From positions 1 to 13,841 of the forward strand of contig DXSD01000052.1 in assembly GCA_019410665.1 (NCBI GenBank): a stretch of DNA of 13,841 bases, given 5' to 3'. A model generated the notes under the pieces. That model had not been told where the DNA came from and did no database searches. It saw nothing but the letters and a program-made list of their open reading frames with translations. Shown here in pieces: positions 1 through 6,471 of the stretch. The stretch's first letter is position 1. Each line of letters starts with the position of its first letter. A program made the translations under genes and the position numbers. Source of the DNA: Fusobacterium sp. Its GTDB lineage: Bacteria; Fusobacteriota; Fusobacteriia; Fusobacteriales; Fusobacteriaceae.

Positions 1-35
1 TGTTGGATATTTGCCCATTTACTATGTCCTGCCAC
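1..35 (-). CDS. yebC: YebC/PmpR family protein, N-terminal fragment cut by window edge
   Basis: Only the first 11 full codons are present. They start with GTG at 35-33 and read MAGHSKWANIQ, which is the near-invariant N-terminus of the YebC/PmpR family. Members of this family act as DNA-binding regulators and, in some bacteria, as translation factors that relieve ribosome stalling. A strong AGGAGG lies 6 nt upstream (42-47), which fixes the start. The gene continues beyond the left edge. It follows the 5-formyltetrahydrofolate cyclo-ligase gene by 60 nt on the same strand and has a plausible promoter of its own. The family call is secure because this N-terminal string is highly diagnostic; nothing can be said about the rest of the protein. 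Confidence 0.9.
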   Translation of the reverse strand, partial: MAGHSKWANIQ

Positions 36-70
36 AATAAACCTCCTAATTTTTTCTTAGTTTCTATAAG

Positions 71-99
71 ATTTTATCATATTAACTAAGTTTTTTCAA
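71..99 (-). promoter_or_regulatory. Predicted sigma-70 type promoter for yebC
   Basis: On the minus strand, TTGAAA (99-94) is followed after 17 nt by TAAAAT (76-71), with a TG dinucleotide one base upstream of the -10 (extended -10). The -35 box overlaps the stop codon of the upstream cyclo-ligase gene (98-96), so yebC can be transcribed separately from the cluster before it. Read on the plus strand, arms 56-62 and 84-90 (CTTAGTT/AACTAAG) followed by T6 also resemble a weak terminator. Confidence 0.5.
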
Positions 100-647
100 G
101 ATCTCTTAAGCTTTAATACTTCATTTTTTGTAATTATAATATCAATTTTTACATCATGAATCTCAGTTGGAATCTCAGAAAAAAGCTGAAATTCAAATAT
201 TGGAGCTATCTTTTTTACATTTAAATACTTTGAAAATAACCTATCATAATATCCTTTGCCATAACCTATTCTATTTCCCTCTCTATCAAAGGCTAATCCT
301 GGTACTATGATCAGATCTAAAGCTCCTAAATACTCTTCTCCAATTGGTTCTCTTATGCCAAATTGACCCCTTTTAAATTTAAAATCAAATTTAACTATTG
401 AAAGTTCTCCATCCTTCTCTATTCTAGGTAAAAAAAGCTCTCTTTGTGATTCTATTATCATATTATTTAAAATCTCTATCTCTATTTCACTTCCAAAATT
501 CATAAAAGATAGAATTTTTTTAGCCCTCTTATACTCAGATAATTCCAGTATTTTTTCACAAACTAATCTACTCTCATTTTTTCTCTCTATCTCTTTCATA
601 GAGTTTCTTAGCTTTTTTACTTCAACTCTAAAAAAATCTTTATTCAT
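96..647 (-). CDS. fau: 5-formyltetrahydrofolate cyclo-ligase (methenyl-THF synthetase)
   Basis: This 183-residue cytosolic enzyme uses ATP to convert 5-formyl-THF to 5,10-methenyl-THF, returning a stored or inhibitory folate to one-carbon metabolism. The family signature is intact: IVPGLAFDREGNRIGYGKGYYDR at about residues 114-136 contains the glycine-rich phosphate loop and the GKGYYDR motif. An N-terminal basic helix (KKLRNSM) matches the usual family start, and the length is normal. The ATG at 647 overlaps the 3' end of the UDG-family gene by 8 nt and has only a weak AGGT upstream. This suggests translational coupling within the yycJ-UDG-cyclo-ligase cluster. No defect is seen. The assignment is firm; the gene symbol follows E. 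coli usage. Confidence 0.93.
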   Translation of the reverse strand: MNKDFFRVEVKKLRNSMKEIERKNESRLVCEKILELSEYKRAKKILSFMNFGSEIEIEILNNMIIESQRELFLPRIEKDGELSIVKFDFKFKRGQFGIREPIGEEYLGALDLIIVPGLAFDREGNRIGYGKGYYDRLFSKYLNVKKIAPIFEFQLFSEIPTEIHDVKIDIIITKNEVLKLKRS

Positions 648-1230
648 CTATTTTACCTAGCTCCTGCTTTAAACTTTTTAAGTCATTCCAAAACTCTAAA
701 GCAGCCTTTGATTTTTTCCCAGATTCATTTCTAGATCTTTTTACAAAATTTACATCATAAGTGATAAAAACTTTTATTCCTCCTACCCAGTTGTAAATTT
801 TTCCTCTCTCTTCTCCCAATCTTACATCTTTTTCTAAAAGAGTTTCAGCTACTTCTGTTCCCAATGCAACAATTATCTTGGGCTTAATCAGAGCTATTTG
901 CATAAATAAAAGCTCCTTTAATTGCTCCCTCTCTTCACTCATAAAATCCAAGAATTTACAATCTTTTTTCCCTAAAGTAGTAATATAGTAATCCTCTGGA
1001 GTTATCCCCTCTATATCACACAATTTTATTAAAAACTCTCCACTTGAACCTGGAGCAACTTTTAAATCTTCATTTTGATAAAGCTCTGGATCATCTCCTA
1101 TAAATAGTAAGTTAGCTTCTCTATTTCCACTTCCTATTAAAACCTTTCTCTCTACTGCATCACCATAAGTTTTTCCTAAAGCTCCTACTTCAAATTTCAA
1201 CTCTTCCCAAAAGTTATCTATCTCTTCCAC
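640..1230 (-). CDS. Uracil-DNA glycosylase superfamily protein with degenerate active site
   Basis: The start is taken as GTG at 1230, giving 196 residues. A textbook AAGGAGG (1242-1236) lies 5 nt before it. The longer frame from TTG at 1251 would translate the Shine-Dalgarno itself. The fold resembles family 4/5 UDGs: a beta-strand plus motif-1-like segment (FIGDDPELYQNEDLKVAPGS, about 43-62) and a conserved KPKIIVALGTEVAETLL (116-132). The hallmarks of an active enzyme are missing. Motif 1, usually GEAPG followed by an acidic residue, reads GDDPE. The usual C-terminal HP(S/A) motif reads TYDVN (157-161). Only two cysteines remain (71 and 91), so the four-cysteine Fe-S site of family 4 cannot form. 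It lies between yycJ (stop 10 nt upstream of the GTG) and the cyclo-ligase gene (8-nt overlap). It is probably a non-canonical or non-catalytic nucleic-acid binder; function is unproven. Confidence 0.75.
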   Translation of the reverse strand: MEEIDNFWEELKFEVGALGKTYGDAVERKVLIGSGNREANLLFIGDDPELYQNEDLKVAPGSSGEFLIKLCDIEGITPEDYYITTLGKKDCKFLDFMSEEREQLKELLFMQIALIKPKIIVALGTEVAETLLEKDVRLGEERGKIYNWVGGIKVFITYDVNFVKRSRNESGKKSKAALEFWNDLKSLKQELGKIDE

Positions 1231-1235
1231 TCTAT

Positions 1236-1242
1236 CCTCCTT
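1236..1242 (-). promoter_or_regulatory. Shine-Dalgarno site that sets the UDG-family start
   Basis: AAGGAGG on the minus strand, beginning inside the yycJ TAA stop (1243-1241) and lying 5 nt before GTG 1230. Its position argues that the upstream TTG at 1251 is not the start. Confidence 0.8.
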
Positions 1243-2017
1243 ACAACTCAAAAAGTTTTGTTGCCAGTTCCTGTTTGGCTAACTCATAAGAAACTTTTAT
1301 CTTATTTCCCTTTAACTCTTGAGCCAATGTTTTTTGCACTAAAAGTGGATTATTACTATCTTTACTTATATGTGCTAAATATACTTTTTTTAACTTTTCA
1401 TCATACATATCTTTTATAAATTTAGCTGCATCATTATTTGAAAGATGTCCATTCCTACTCTTAACTCTAGCTTTTAAATCCCAGGGATAGTTACAATTCA
1501 TAAGCATATTATAATCATAGTTGCTCTCTATAACCATAATATCCGCCTCTTTAAAATTCTCCCTCACAATATTATTAACATAGCCTATATCAGTTGAGAT
1601 AGCAGCTACTCTTCCACTTTGAGTCTCTATTCTATATCCAACTGTTCTCTGTGCATCATGCATAACATCAAAGGGTTTTACTAATAGACTATCATTTATT
1701 ATAAACTTTCCCTCTATAAACTTTAAATTTTCTGGGGATATTTTTCCTAACTTCCCCTCTCCAACTTTAAAACTTTCTGGAGTAATATATATAGGAATAT
1801 TATATTTTCTAGAGATAATTCCTGCTCCTTGGATATGATCTATATGCTCATGAGTTATAAGTATAGCACTAATATCCTTTAGTTCTCTATTGATTGAGTT
1901 TAATCTCTCTTCTATCTTCTTACAGCTAAAACCTGCATCTATTAAAATTTTTCCCTTTTCACTTTCAAGATATATGGAATTTCCTCCACTTCCACTTCCT
2001 AATATTGAAATTTTCAT
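1241..2017 (-). CDS. yycJ: YycJ/WalJ-type metallo-beta-lactamase fold nuclease
   Basis: This 258-residue protein of the MBL fold begins with the family's glycine-rich strand-turn, MKISILGSGSGGNSIYLES. The metal-binding motif THEHIDH gives H56, H58, D60 and H61. Further ligands are H120 (VMHDA), D143 (STDIG) and probably H191 (GHLSN) or H216 (AHISKDSNN). The GSGSxGN start and AHxSxxNN end are typical of YycJ. In Firmicutes, YycJ sits beside the WalRK two-component system and has been linked to DNA repair as a 5'-3' exonuclease. No walRK genes are here. Instead it heads a cluster with a UDG-family protein, which fits a DNA-repair theme (inference). The ATG has GAAGGG about 11 nt upstream. Length and motifs are complete. 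Confidence 0.88.
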   Translation of the reverse strand: MKISILGSGSGGNSIYLESEKGKILIDAGFSCKKIEERLNSINRELKDISAILITHEHIDHIQGAGIISRKYNIPIYITPESFKVGEGKLGKISPENLKFIEGKFIINDSLLVKPFDVMHDAQRTVGYRIETQSGRVAAISTDIGYVNNIVRENFKEADIMVIESNYDYNMLMNCNYPWDLKARVKSRNGHLSNNDAAKFIKDMYDEKLKKVYLAHISKDSNNPLLVQKTLAQELKGNKIKVSYELAKQELATKLFEL

Positions 2018-2058
2018 CTAATATTTCCCTTCTAAGATTTTAAATCTATATAATATTA

Positions 2059-2094
2059 CTATATATTTATACCATATATTTCAATTTTATTGAA
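2059..2094 (-). promoter_or_regulatory. Possible yycJ promoter with inverted repeat
   Basis: On the minus strand, TGG-TATAAA (-10 at 2071-2066) is an extended -10 with a poor -35 (TTCAAT, 2094-2089, 17-nt spacer). The -35 lies in a perfect inverted repeat, TTCAAT-AAA-ATTGAA (2080-2094), which could be an operator. The region is extremely AT-rich, so chance matches are likely. Confidence 0.35.
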
Positions 2095-2130
2095 GATATT
2101 TTCTTTGAAATAAAAATTTAGTTTATTAAA

Positions 2131-2210
2131 TAGAAAAGGAGAAAACTTTTACTTCCAATCGCTAGTGCTTACGCAATGCTCATTACAGTAAAATTTTCTC
2201 CTTTTTTCTA
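2131..2210. repeat. Short hairpin element 1 (about 22-bp stem, 33-nt loop)
   Basis: The arms TAGAAAAGGAGAAAACTTTTACT (2131-2153) and 2187-2210 pair over about 22 bp with one 2-nt bulge and one extra C. The 33-nt loop (2154-2186) is more GC-rich than its surroundings. Read on minus, the loop contains AGCATT-GCGTAAG-CACT, which resembles the conserved right-hand internal-loop strand of the two longer hairpins (AGCRTTCG..TTCRCTG). Read on plus, it contains GCTCATTA, resembling their left-hand strand. Both flanks are T/A rich, so it may terminate transcription in either direction. It could be a reduced member of the same family. Confidence 0.55.
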
Positions 2211-2349
2211 CTTCTTTTTTAAAGCTAGCTTTTAAGATAAAGTAATTAAGAATTTTGCGATATTTTCTACCTTCTATTTTATTAAAAAATCATATGAATT
2301 TCGCATGGCTTAAAGGAAGATTTTTTTAATTTTTACCTGATTGAAAAGA
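2211..2349. other. Gene-free AT-rich stretch with possible degenerate hairpin
   Basis: No coding frame is supported here. There is a perfect palindrome, TAAAGCTAGCTTTA, near 2220-2233. A second possible hairpin has arms ATTAAAAAATC (2281-2291) and GATTTTTTTAAT (2319-2330) around a 27-nt loop containing TTTCGCATGGCTTA. This may be a decayed relative of the neighbouring hairpins, but the arms are low complexity. Confidence 0.3.
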
Positions 2350-2519
2350 AAGGAGAACTTAAAGAATTACGGAAATTACGGAGAGAAGTTAGATTAACTC
2401 AGCGAAATCGAACGCTAAAAAATGCAATAAGCCGAAGGCTTAACCCTTGCATTTTTAGTGAGATAAGCTATAGTTAATCAACTTCTTGTAGTCTGGAGTA
2501 ATTCTTAAGTTCTCCCCTT
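2350..2519 (-). repeat. Long imperfect hairpin element 2, downstream of the Xaa-Pro aminopeptidase gene
   Basis: Three nested stems are visible. The outer stem pairs 2350-2370 with 2498-2519, the middle stem pairs 2384-2399 with 2472-2486, and the inner stem pairs 2415-2427 with 2447-2458. The tip TAAGCC-TTC-GGCTTA (2428-2442, minus reading) contains a C(UUCG)G tetraloop. Two internal loops separate the stems. Read on minus, this follows the aminopeptidase stop by about 22 nt and ends in a U-rich tail (2352-2342), so it may act as an oversized terminator. The inner-loop strands match those of the element after upp, although the stems differ. Its RNA sense is supported by the tetraloop and by its position relative to the gene. 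Confidence 0.75.
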
Positions 2520-2541
2520 AGTAAGATAAATTTTTATTTTG

Positions 2542-4320
2542 TTAAATCTCTCTTGTATATTTTTTTAACCATACTCTCTCATCTTCATTTAAATAAGGAG
2601 AGATTTTTTCATATACCATTTTATGATAGTTATTTAAAAACTCTATCTCCTCTGGAGCTAAAAGCTCTTTTATTACCCCATCTAAGTCTAAAGGAGCATA
2701 GGTCATAGTTTCAAATTTCATAAACTGACCAAAGGTAGTTTTTTCATCTTTTCTAACTATCAATTCATTTTCAAGTCTTATACCGTGAGAGCCTTCTATA
2801 TATACCCCAGGTTCATTAGTAACATTCATTCCCTCTTCAAGAACTTGAGGATTATATTGTACTCTTATCCCTTGAGGACCTTCATGAACATTTAATAAAA
2901 ATCCAACTCCATGTCCAGTTCCACATTTGTAATCTATTCCTATATTCCATAGAGCTTGTCTTGCTAAAATATCTAAGTTAGTTCCTGTAACTCCATATAA
3001 AAACTTAACTTTAGAAAGATTTATCATTCCTTTTAAAACAAGAGTAAAGTGTTTTTTCATCTCTTCAGAACACTCACCTAGAATAAAAGTTCTAGTTATA
3101 TCAGTAGTTCCATCATAGTATTGTCCACCAGAGTCAACTAAAAACATATTCTTTGGTTCCAATCTCTTATCAGAGACTTCAGTAGCCTTATAGTGCATCA
3201 TAGCAGCATTTGCTTCATAAGCAGCTATGGTGTCAAAGCTAGGACCTATGTATAACTCTTGCTCTTTTCTTAAACCTTCTAATTTTTCAGTTGCAGATAT
3301 TTCAGATATCTCTTCTTTTCCAATACTATTTTTTAGCCAATACATAAACTTAGTAACTGCTATTCCATCTTTAACATGACAATTTCTTAAGTTTTTAAGT
3401 TCTATCTCATTTTTACAAGCTTTCATTAATGTACTTGGATTTCCTTTATTAACTATTTTTATTTCAGAATTTAATCTTTTATAAATTCCATAGTTAACTT
3501 TATTTAAATCCATCATTATAATATTAGAATTAGATACTCTCTCCATATCCTCATAAATTTCAAAGTAATCTCTTACTTCTACACTATTTTCATAAAGATA
3601 TCTTTCTACTTCATTATTCAATTTTTTCTCTTCTATATATAGTACTGCTTTATCAGCAGTTATTGCTGCATAAGCTAAATTAACAGGATTATTTTTAACA
3701 TCAGCTCCTCTTAAGTTAAATATCCAAGCTATATCATCTAGAGATGTTAAAATATTAATATCACAATTTTCTTTTTCAAGAACATTTCTTACTCTTCCTA
3801 ATTTACTTTCAATACTCTCACCAGAGTATTTCTCTTCAAGTATAAATACTTCACTACTTGGAAGAAGTGGTCTATCCTCCCAAAGCTCTCCAATTAGATC
3901 AAAATCTCCATTTAAGTTGGCTTTTTTCTCACATAGAGCTTTCTCAAACTCTAATACAGTATTAGTAGCTAAAACTTTTCCATCAAAACCAAGAGTTTCA
4001 CCCTCTTTTACATTATTGATAACATATTGAGTAAAAGTTGGAACTCCCTCTTCTCCCATTTTAAAAAGTTTTATTCCACTACCTTCTAATTGTTTTTCAG
4101 CTTGAATAAAATATCTTCCATCAGTCCATAGTCCAACTTCACTTTGAGAAACTACAACAGTCCCTGCTGAACCTGTAAAACCAGATATCCACTCTCTACT
4201 TTTAAAATACTCCCCTACATACTCACTTTGATGATAATCTGAAGATGGAATAATATAAAAGTCTATTCCTCTCTCCCTCATTAGCTCTTTTAATTTTGCA
4301 ACTCTTTCTGCAATTTTCAC
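2542..4320 (-). CDS. Three-domain Xaa-Pro aminopeptidase (M24B family)
   Basis: This 592-residue cytosolic metallopeptidase removes N-terminal residues that precede proline. The layout matches the long aminopeptidase P1 type: a creatinase-like N-domain (about 1-150), a second creatinase-like domain (about 155-310), a pita-bread catalytic domain (about 315-535) and the M24 C-terminal extension (about 540-592, YAPLDLDGVIKELL). All dinuclear metal ligands are present: D396 (VDSGGQYYDG), D407 (TTDITRT), H470 (GTGHGVGF), E503 (NEPGVY) and E517 (RLENE). H479 (NVHEGP) is the expected second active-site histidine. The start is GTG at 4320, 5 nt after AGGTGG. The gene begins 14 nt after the glmS stop, so the two form an operon. 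A long hairpin follows the stop. The enzyme probably serves peptide catabolism (inference). Confidence 0.93.
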   Translation of the reverse strand: MKIAERVAKLKELMRERGIDFYIIPSSDYHQSEYVGEYFKSREWISGFTGSAGTVVVSQSEVGLWTDGRYFIQAEKQLEGSGIKLFKMGEEGVPTFTQYVINNVKEGETLGFDGKVLATNTVLEFEKALCEKKANLNGDFDLIGELWEDRPLLPSSEVFILEEKYSGESIESKLGRVRNVLEKENCDINILTSLDDIAWIFNLRGADVKNNPVNLAYAAITADKAVLYIEEKKLNNEVERYLYENSVEVRDYFEIYEDMERVSNSNIIMMDLNKVNYGIYKRLNSEIKIVNKGNPSTLMKACKNEIELKNLRNCHVKDGIAVTKFMYWLKNSIGKEEISEISATEKLEGLRKEQELYIGPSFDTIAAYEANAAMMHYKATEVSDKRLEPKNMFLVDSGGQYYDGTTDITRTFILGECSEEMKKHFTLVLKGMINLSKVKFLYGVTGTNLDILARQALWNIGIDYKCGTGHGVGFLLNVHEGPQGIRVQYNPQVLEEGMNVTNEPGVYIEGSHGIRLENELIVRKDEKTTFGQFMKFETMTYAPLDLDGVIKELLAPEEIEFLNNYHKMVYEKISPYLNEDERVWLKKYTREI

Positions 4321-4334
4321 AGTACCACCTCTTT

Positions 4335-6161
4335 TTATTCTACTGTAACAGATTTTGCCAGATTTCTTGGCTTATCTACATCTAATCCTTTCTCTACAGC
4401 AGTATAATAAGCTAAAAGTTGTAAAGAGATATTAGCAACAGTAGGAGCCAATATATCATCTATATCTTCAATAGTAATAATTTTATCTGAAATATCTGTT
4501 ATATTTTTATACTTTTCTTTTGTTACAGTTATTACATAAGCACCTCTAGCCTTAACCTCTTTTATATTAGATATCATTTTTTCAATCATATCCTCTTGAG
4601 TAGCTATAGCTATAACCATAGTTCCCTCTTCAATTAAAGCTATTGTTCCATGTTTTAATTCTCCAGCAGAAAAGGCTTCAGTATGGATATAAGTGATCTC
4701 TTTCATTTTTAGAGCTCCCTCTCTTCCACACTTATCATCTATTCCTCTACCAATATAGAAACCATTTCTTTTATCTTTTATTTTTTTAGCTATCTCTCTT
4801 ATAATATCTTTACTAGAAAGCACATTTTCAACTTTATTAGAAAGTTGGTGTAAAATATCTAAATAATTTTCATAACTATCTTGAGATATTTTAGCTTTTT
4901 TCTCTCCGAAATATAAAGCTAACATATAAAATAGAGTAACTTGAGCAGTGTATGCTTTAGTTGATGCTACAGATATCTCTGGTCCAGCTAAAGTGTAGAT
5001 TACCATGTCAGCTTCTCTTGAAATAGTCGATCCTAACACATTAGTAATAGCTAAAGTTGTAGCTCCTTTACTTTTTGCCATTTTCATAGCCATAAGAGTA
5101 TCTAATGTTTCACCAGACTGACTGATGAAAATAACTAAAGAATTTTCATCAATAAAAGGATCACTATATCTAAATTCAGAAGCTATATCCACATCTGTTT
5201 TTATTCCAGAGATTTTTTTGAAAAAGTATGCTCCTTGAAGCCCTGCATGATAAGCAGTTCCGCATGCAACAATATAGATCTCCCTGATTTTTGAAAGATC
5301 TAAATTCTTTAAAGATTGGCTGAAATCAACTTTACCGCTATTGTTCATATAAACATCTAAAGTCTTTTCAATAACACTTGGTTGTTCATCAATCTCCTTT
5401 AACATAAAGTGAGGATATCCTCCTTTACTTGCTTGTTCCATATCCCACTCTATTTTAGTTATAGCTTTTTTAATCTCTTTTCCATGAGAATCATAGACAC
5501 TCACTCTATCTTTCTCAATTATAGCCATTTCATCATTTTCTAAAAATATCACATCTCTAGTGTATTTTAAAATAGCTGGAACATCAGAAGCTATAAAATT
5601 CTTTCCTTTTCCCAATCCAATTATAAGAGGACTCTCTTTTCTAGTACATACTAATCTATCAGGGGTTTCACTATCTATTATTCCAAGTGCATAACTTCCT
5701 CTTATCTTCTCTCTTACTTTCATAAGAGTTTCTAACATATCTCCACTATAGTACTTAGAAAATAGATGAGCTACTACCTCACTATCAGTTTGTGATGTAA
5801 AAACATATCCCTCTTTTATTAACTTCTCTTTTAAATCTAAGTAGTTCTCAATAATACCATTATGTACTACTGCTACCTTTTTATCAGCACTAAAATGAGG
5901 ATGTGAATTCTCATCAGTTGGGTTTCCATGTGTTGCCCATCTAGTATGTCCTATACCTACAAAAGCCTTTTCTTCTCTCTCTTTTAAAGCTTCTTTCAGA
6001 TTTTCAAGCTTTCCACTCTTTTTTTCTATGAAAACTTTTCCATCTTCAATTATAGCTAATCCTGCTGAATCATAACCTCTATATTCAAGCTTGCTAAGTC
6101 CATCAAGGATTACCTCCATAGCTTTTTGTTCATCTCCTACATAACCAATTATTCCGCACAT
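4335..6161 (-). CDS. glmS: Glutamine--fructose-6-phosphate aminotransferase (isomerizing)
   Basis: GlmS makes glucosamine-6-phosphate from fructose-6-phosphate and glutamine, the first step to UDP-GlcNAc for peptidoglycan and LPS. The 608-residue protein has the N-terminal Ntn glutaminase domain. It includes the catalytic Cys2 (MCGIIGYVG), LEYRGYDSAG (25-34) and GHTRWATHG (71-79). Two SIS domains follow, with CGTAYHAG (300-307), SQSGET (347-352) and STKAYTAQ (400-407). The isomerase residues E488, H504 (ELKHG) and K603 in the C-terminal KPRNLAKSVTVE are all present. The ATG has a strong AGGAGG (6168-6173). A glmS ribozyme occupies the leader, so expression should fall when glucosamine-6-phosphate accumulates. 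The aminopeptidase gene follows at 14 nt and should share this control. No defects are seen. Confidence 0.98.
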   Translation of the reverse strand: MCGIIGYVGDEQKAMEVILDGLSKLEYRGYDSAGLAIIEDGKVFIEKKSGKLENLKEALKEREEKAFVGIGHTRWATHGNPTDENSHPHFSADKKVAVVHNGIIENYLDLKEKLIKEGYVFTSQTDSEVVAHLFSKYYSGDMLETLMKVREKIRGSYALGIIDSETPDRLVCTRKESPLIIGLGKGKNFIASDVPAILKYTRDVIFLENDEMAIIEKDRVSVYDSHGKEIKKAITKIEWDMEQASKGGYPHFMLKEIDEQPSVIEKTLDVYMNNSGKVDFSQSLKNLDLSKIREIYIVACGTAYHAGLQGAYFFKKISGIKTDVDIASEFRYSDPFIDENSLVIFISQSGETLDTLMAMKMAKSKGATTLAITNVLGSTISREADMVIYTLAGPEISVASTKAYTAQVTLFYMLALYFGEKKAKISQDSYENYLDILHQLSNKVENVLSSKDIIREIAKKIKDKRNGFYIGRGIDDKCGREGALKMKEITYIHTEAFSAGELKHGTIALIEEGTMVIAIATQEDMIEKMISNIKEVKARGAYVITVTKEKYKNITDISDKIITIEDIDDILAPTVANISLQLLAYYTAVEKGLDVDKPRNLAKSVTVE

Positions 6162-6192
6162 ATGAATCCTCCTATATATTATTTAATTTTTA

Positions 6193-6384
6193 ATGTTCAT
6201 AGGAGATTGCTACTTATTACCCCTTTGTCCTTTAGGTTATCCTAAAGTTTTGTATTGGTAATGGCTGTAACCACCTCTGGAGTATCCGCCGAATTTTCGA
6301 TAAACTCCAGTCCTCGTCAACTTTATTTAGAAAGAGCTTTATCTCTAGAAATAAATCTCTTCTCTAAGAAAGTTCTGGCGCTCT
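6193..6384 (-). ncRNA. glmS ribozyme / glucosamine-6-phosphate riboswitch
   Basis: On the minus strand the conserved AGCGCC starts at 6382. Self-cleavage should fall between A (6382) and G (6381). AGAACTTT then follows, with a variable stem region (about 6370-6322), GTTGACGAGG (about 6320-6311), the GGAGTTTATCGAAAATTCGGCGG core (about 6307-6285) and its pairing partner ACTCC. After these come GGTGGTTACAGCCATTACC (about 6275-6257), a CTTTAGG-ATAA-CCTAAAG hairpin, AAAGGGG, and CTCCTATGAAC at the 3' edge. This order and these strings match the established glmS ribozyme consensus, in which glucosamine-6-phosphate acts as cofactor for cleavage that destabilises the mRNA. It ends about 20 nt before the glmS Shine-Dalgarno. 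Exact ends are estimated by eye. Confidence 0.95.
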
Positions 6385-6404
6385 TAAATCTAATCTCCTG
6401 TCTT

Positions 6405-6440
6405 GCTCTCTATTATAACTGATAAAAAAAAGCTGGTCAA
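6405..6440 (-). promoter_or_regulatory. glmS promoter
   Basis: TTGACC (6440-6435) and TATAAT (6417-6412) are separated by exactly 17 nt, which is close to an ideal sigma-70 promoter. Initiation near 6405 leaves about 22 nt before the ribozyme cleavage site. The -35 box lies within the 3' arm of the terminator of the upstream etfA operon. Confidence 0.8.
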
Positions 6441-6457
6441 GCATTATTTTGACCAGC
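6424..6457 (-). terminator. Rho-independent terminator of the bcd-etfB-etfA operon
   Basis: On the minus strand, GCTGGTCAA (6457-6449) pairs perfectly over 9 bp with TTGACCAGC (6440-6432) around an 8-nt loop, followed by T8 (6431-6424). It begins 15 nt after the etfA stop. Confidence 0.92.
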
Positions 6458-6471
6458 CTTCAATATTTTTA

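Noticed and set aside
2131..2519. CRISPR array or tRNA cluster in the hairpin-rich gap
   Set aside because: There are no regularly spaced direct repeats, and no cloverleaf with a T-loop (GTTCRA) or CCA end; the structures are inverted repeats.
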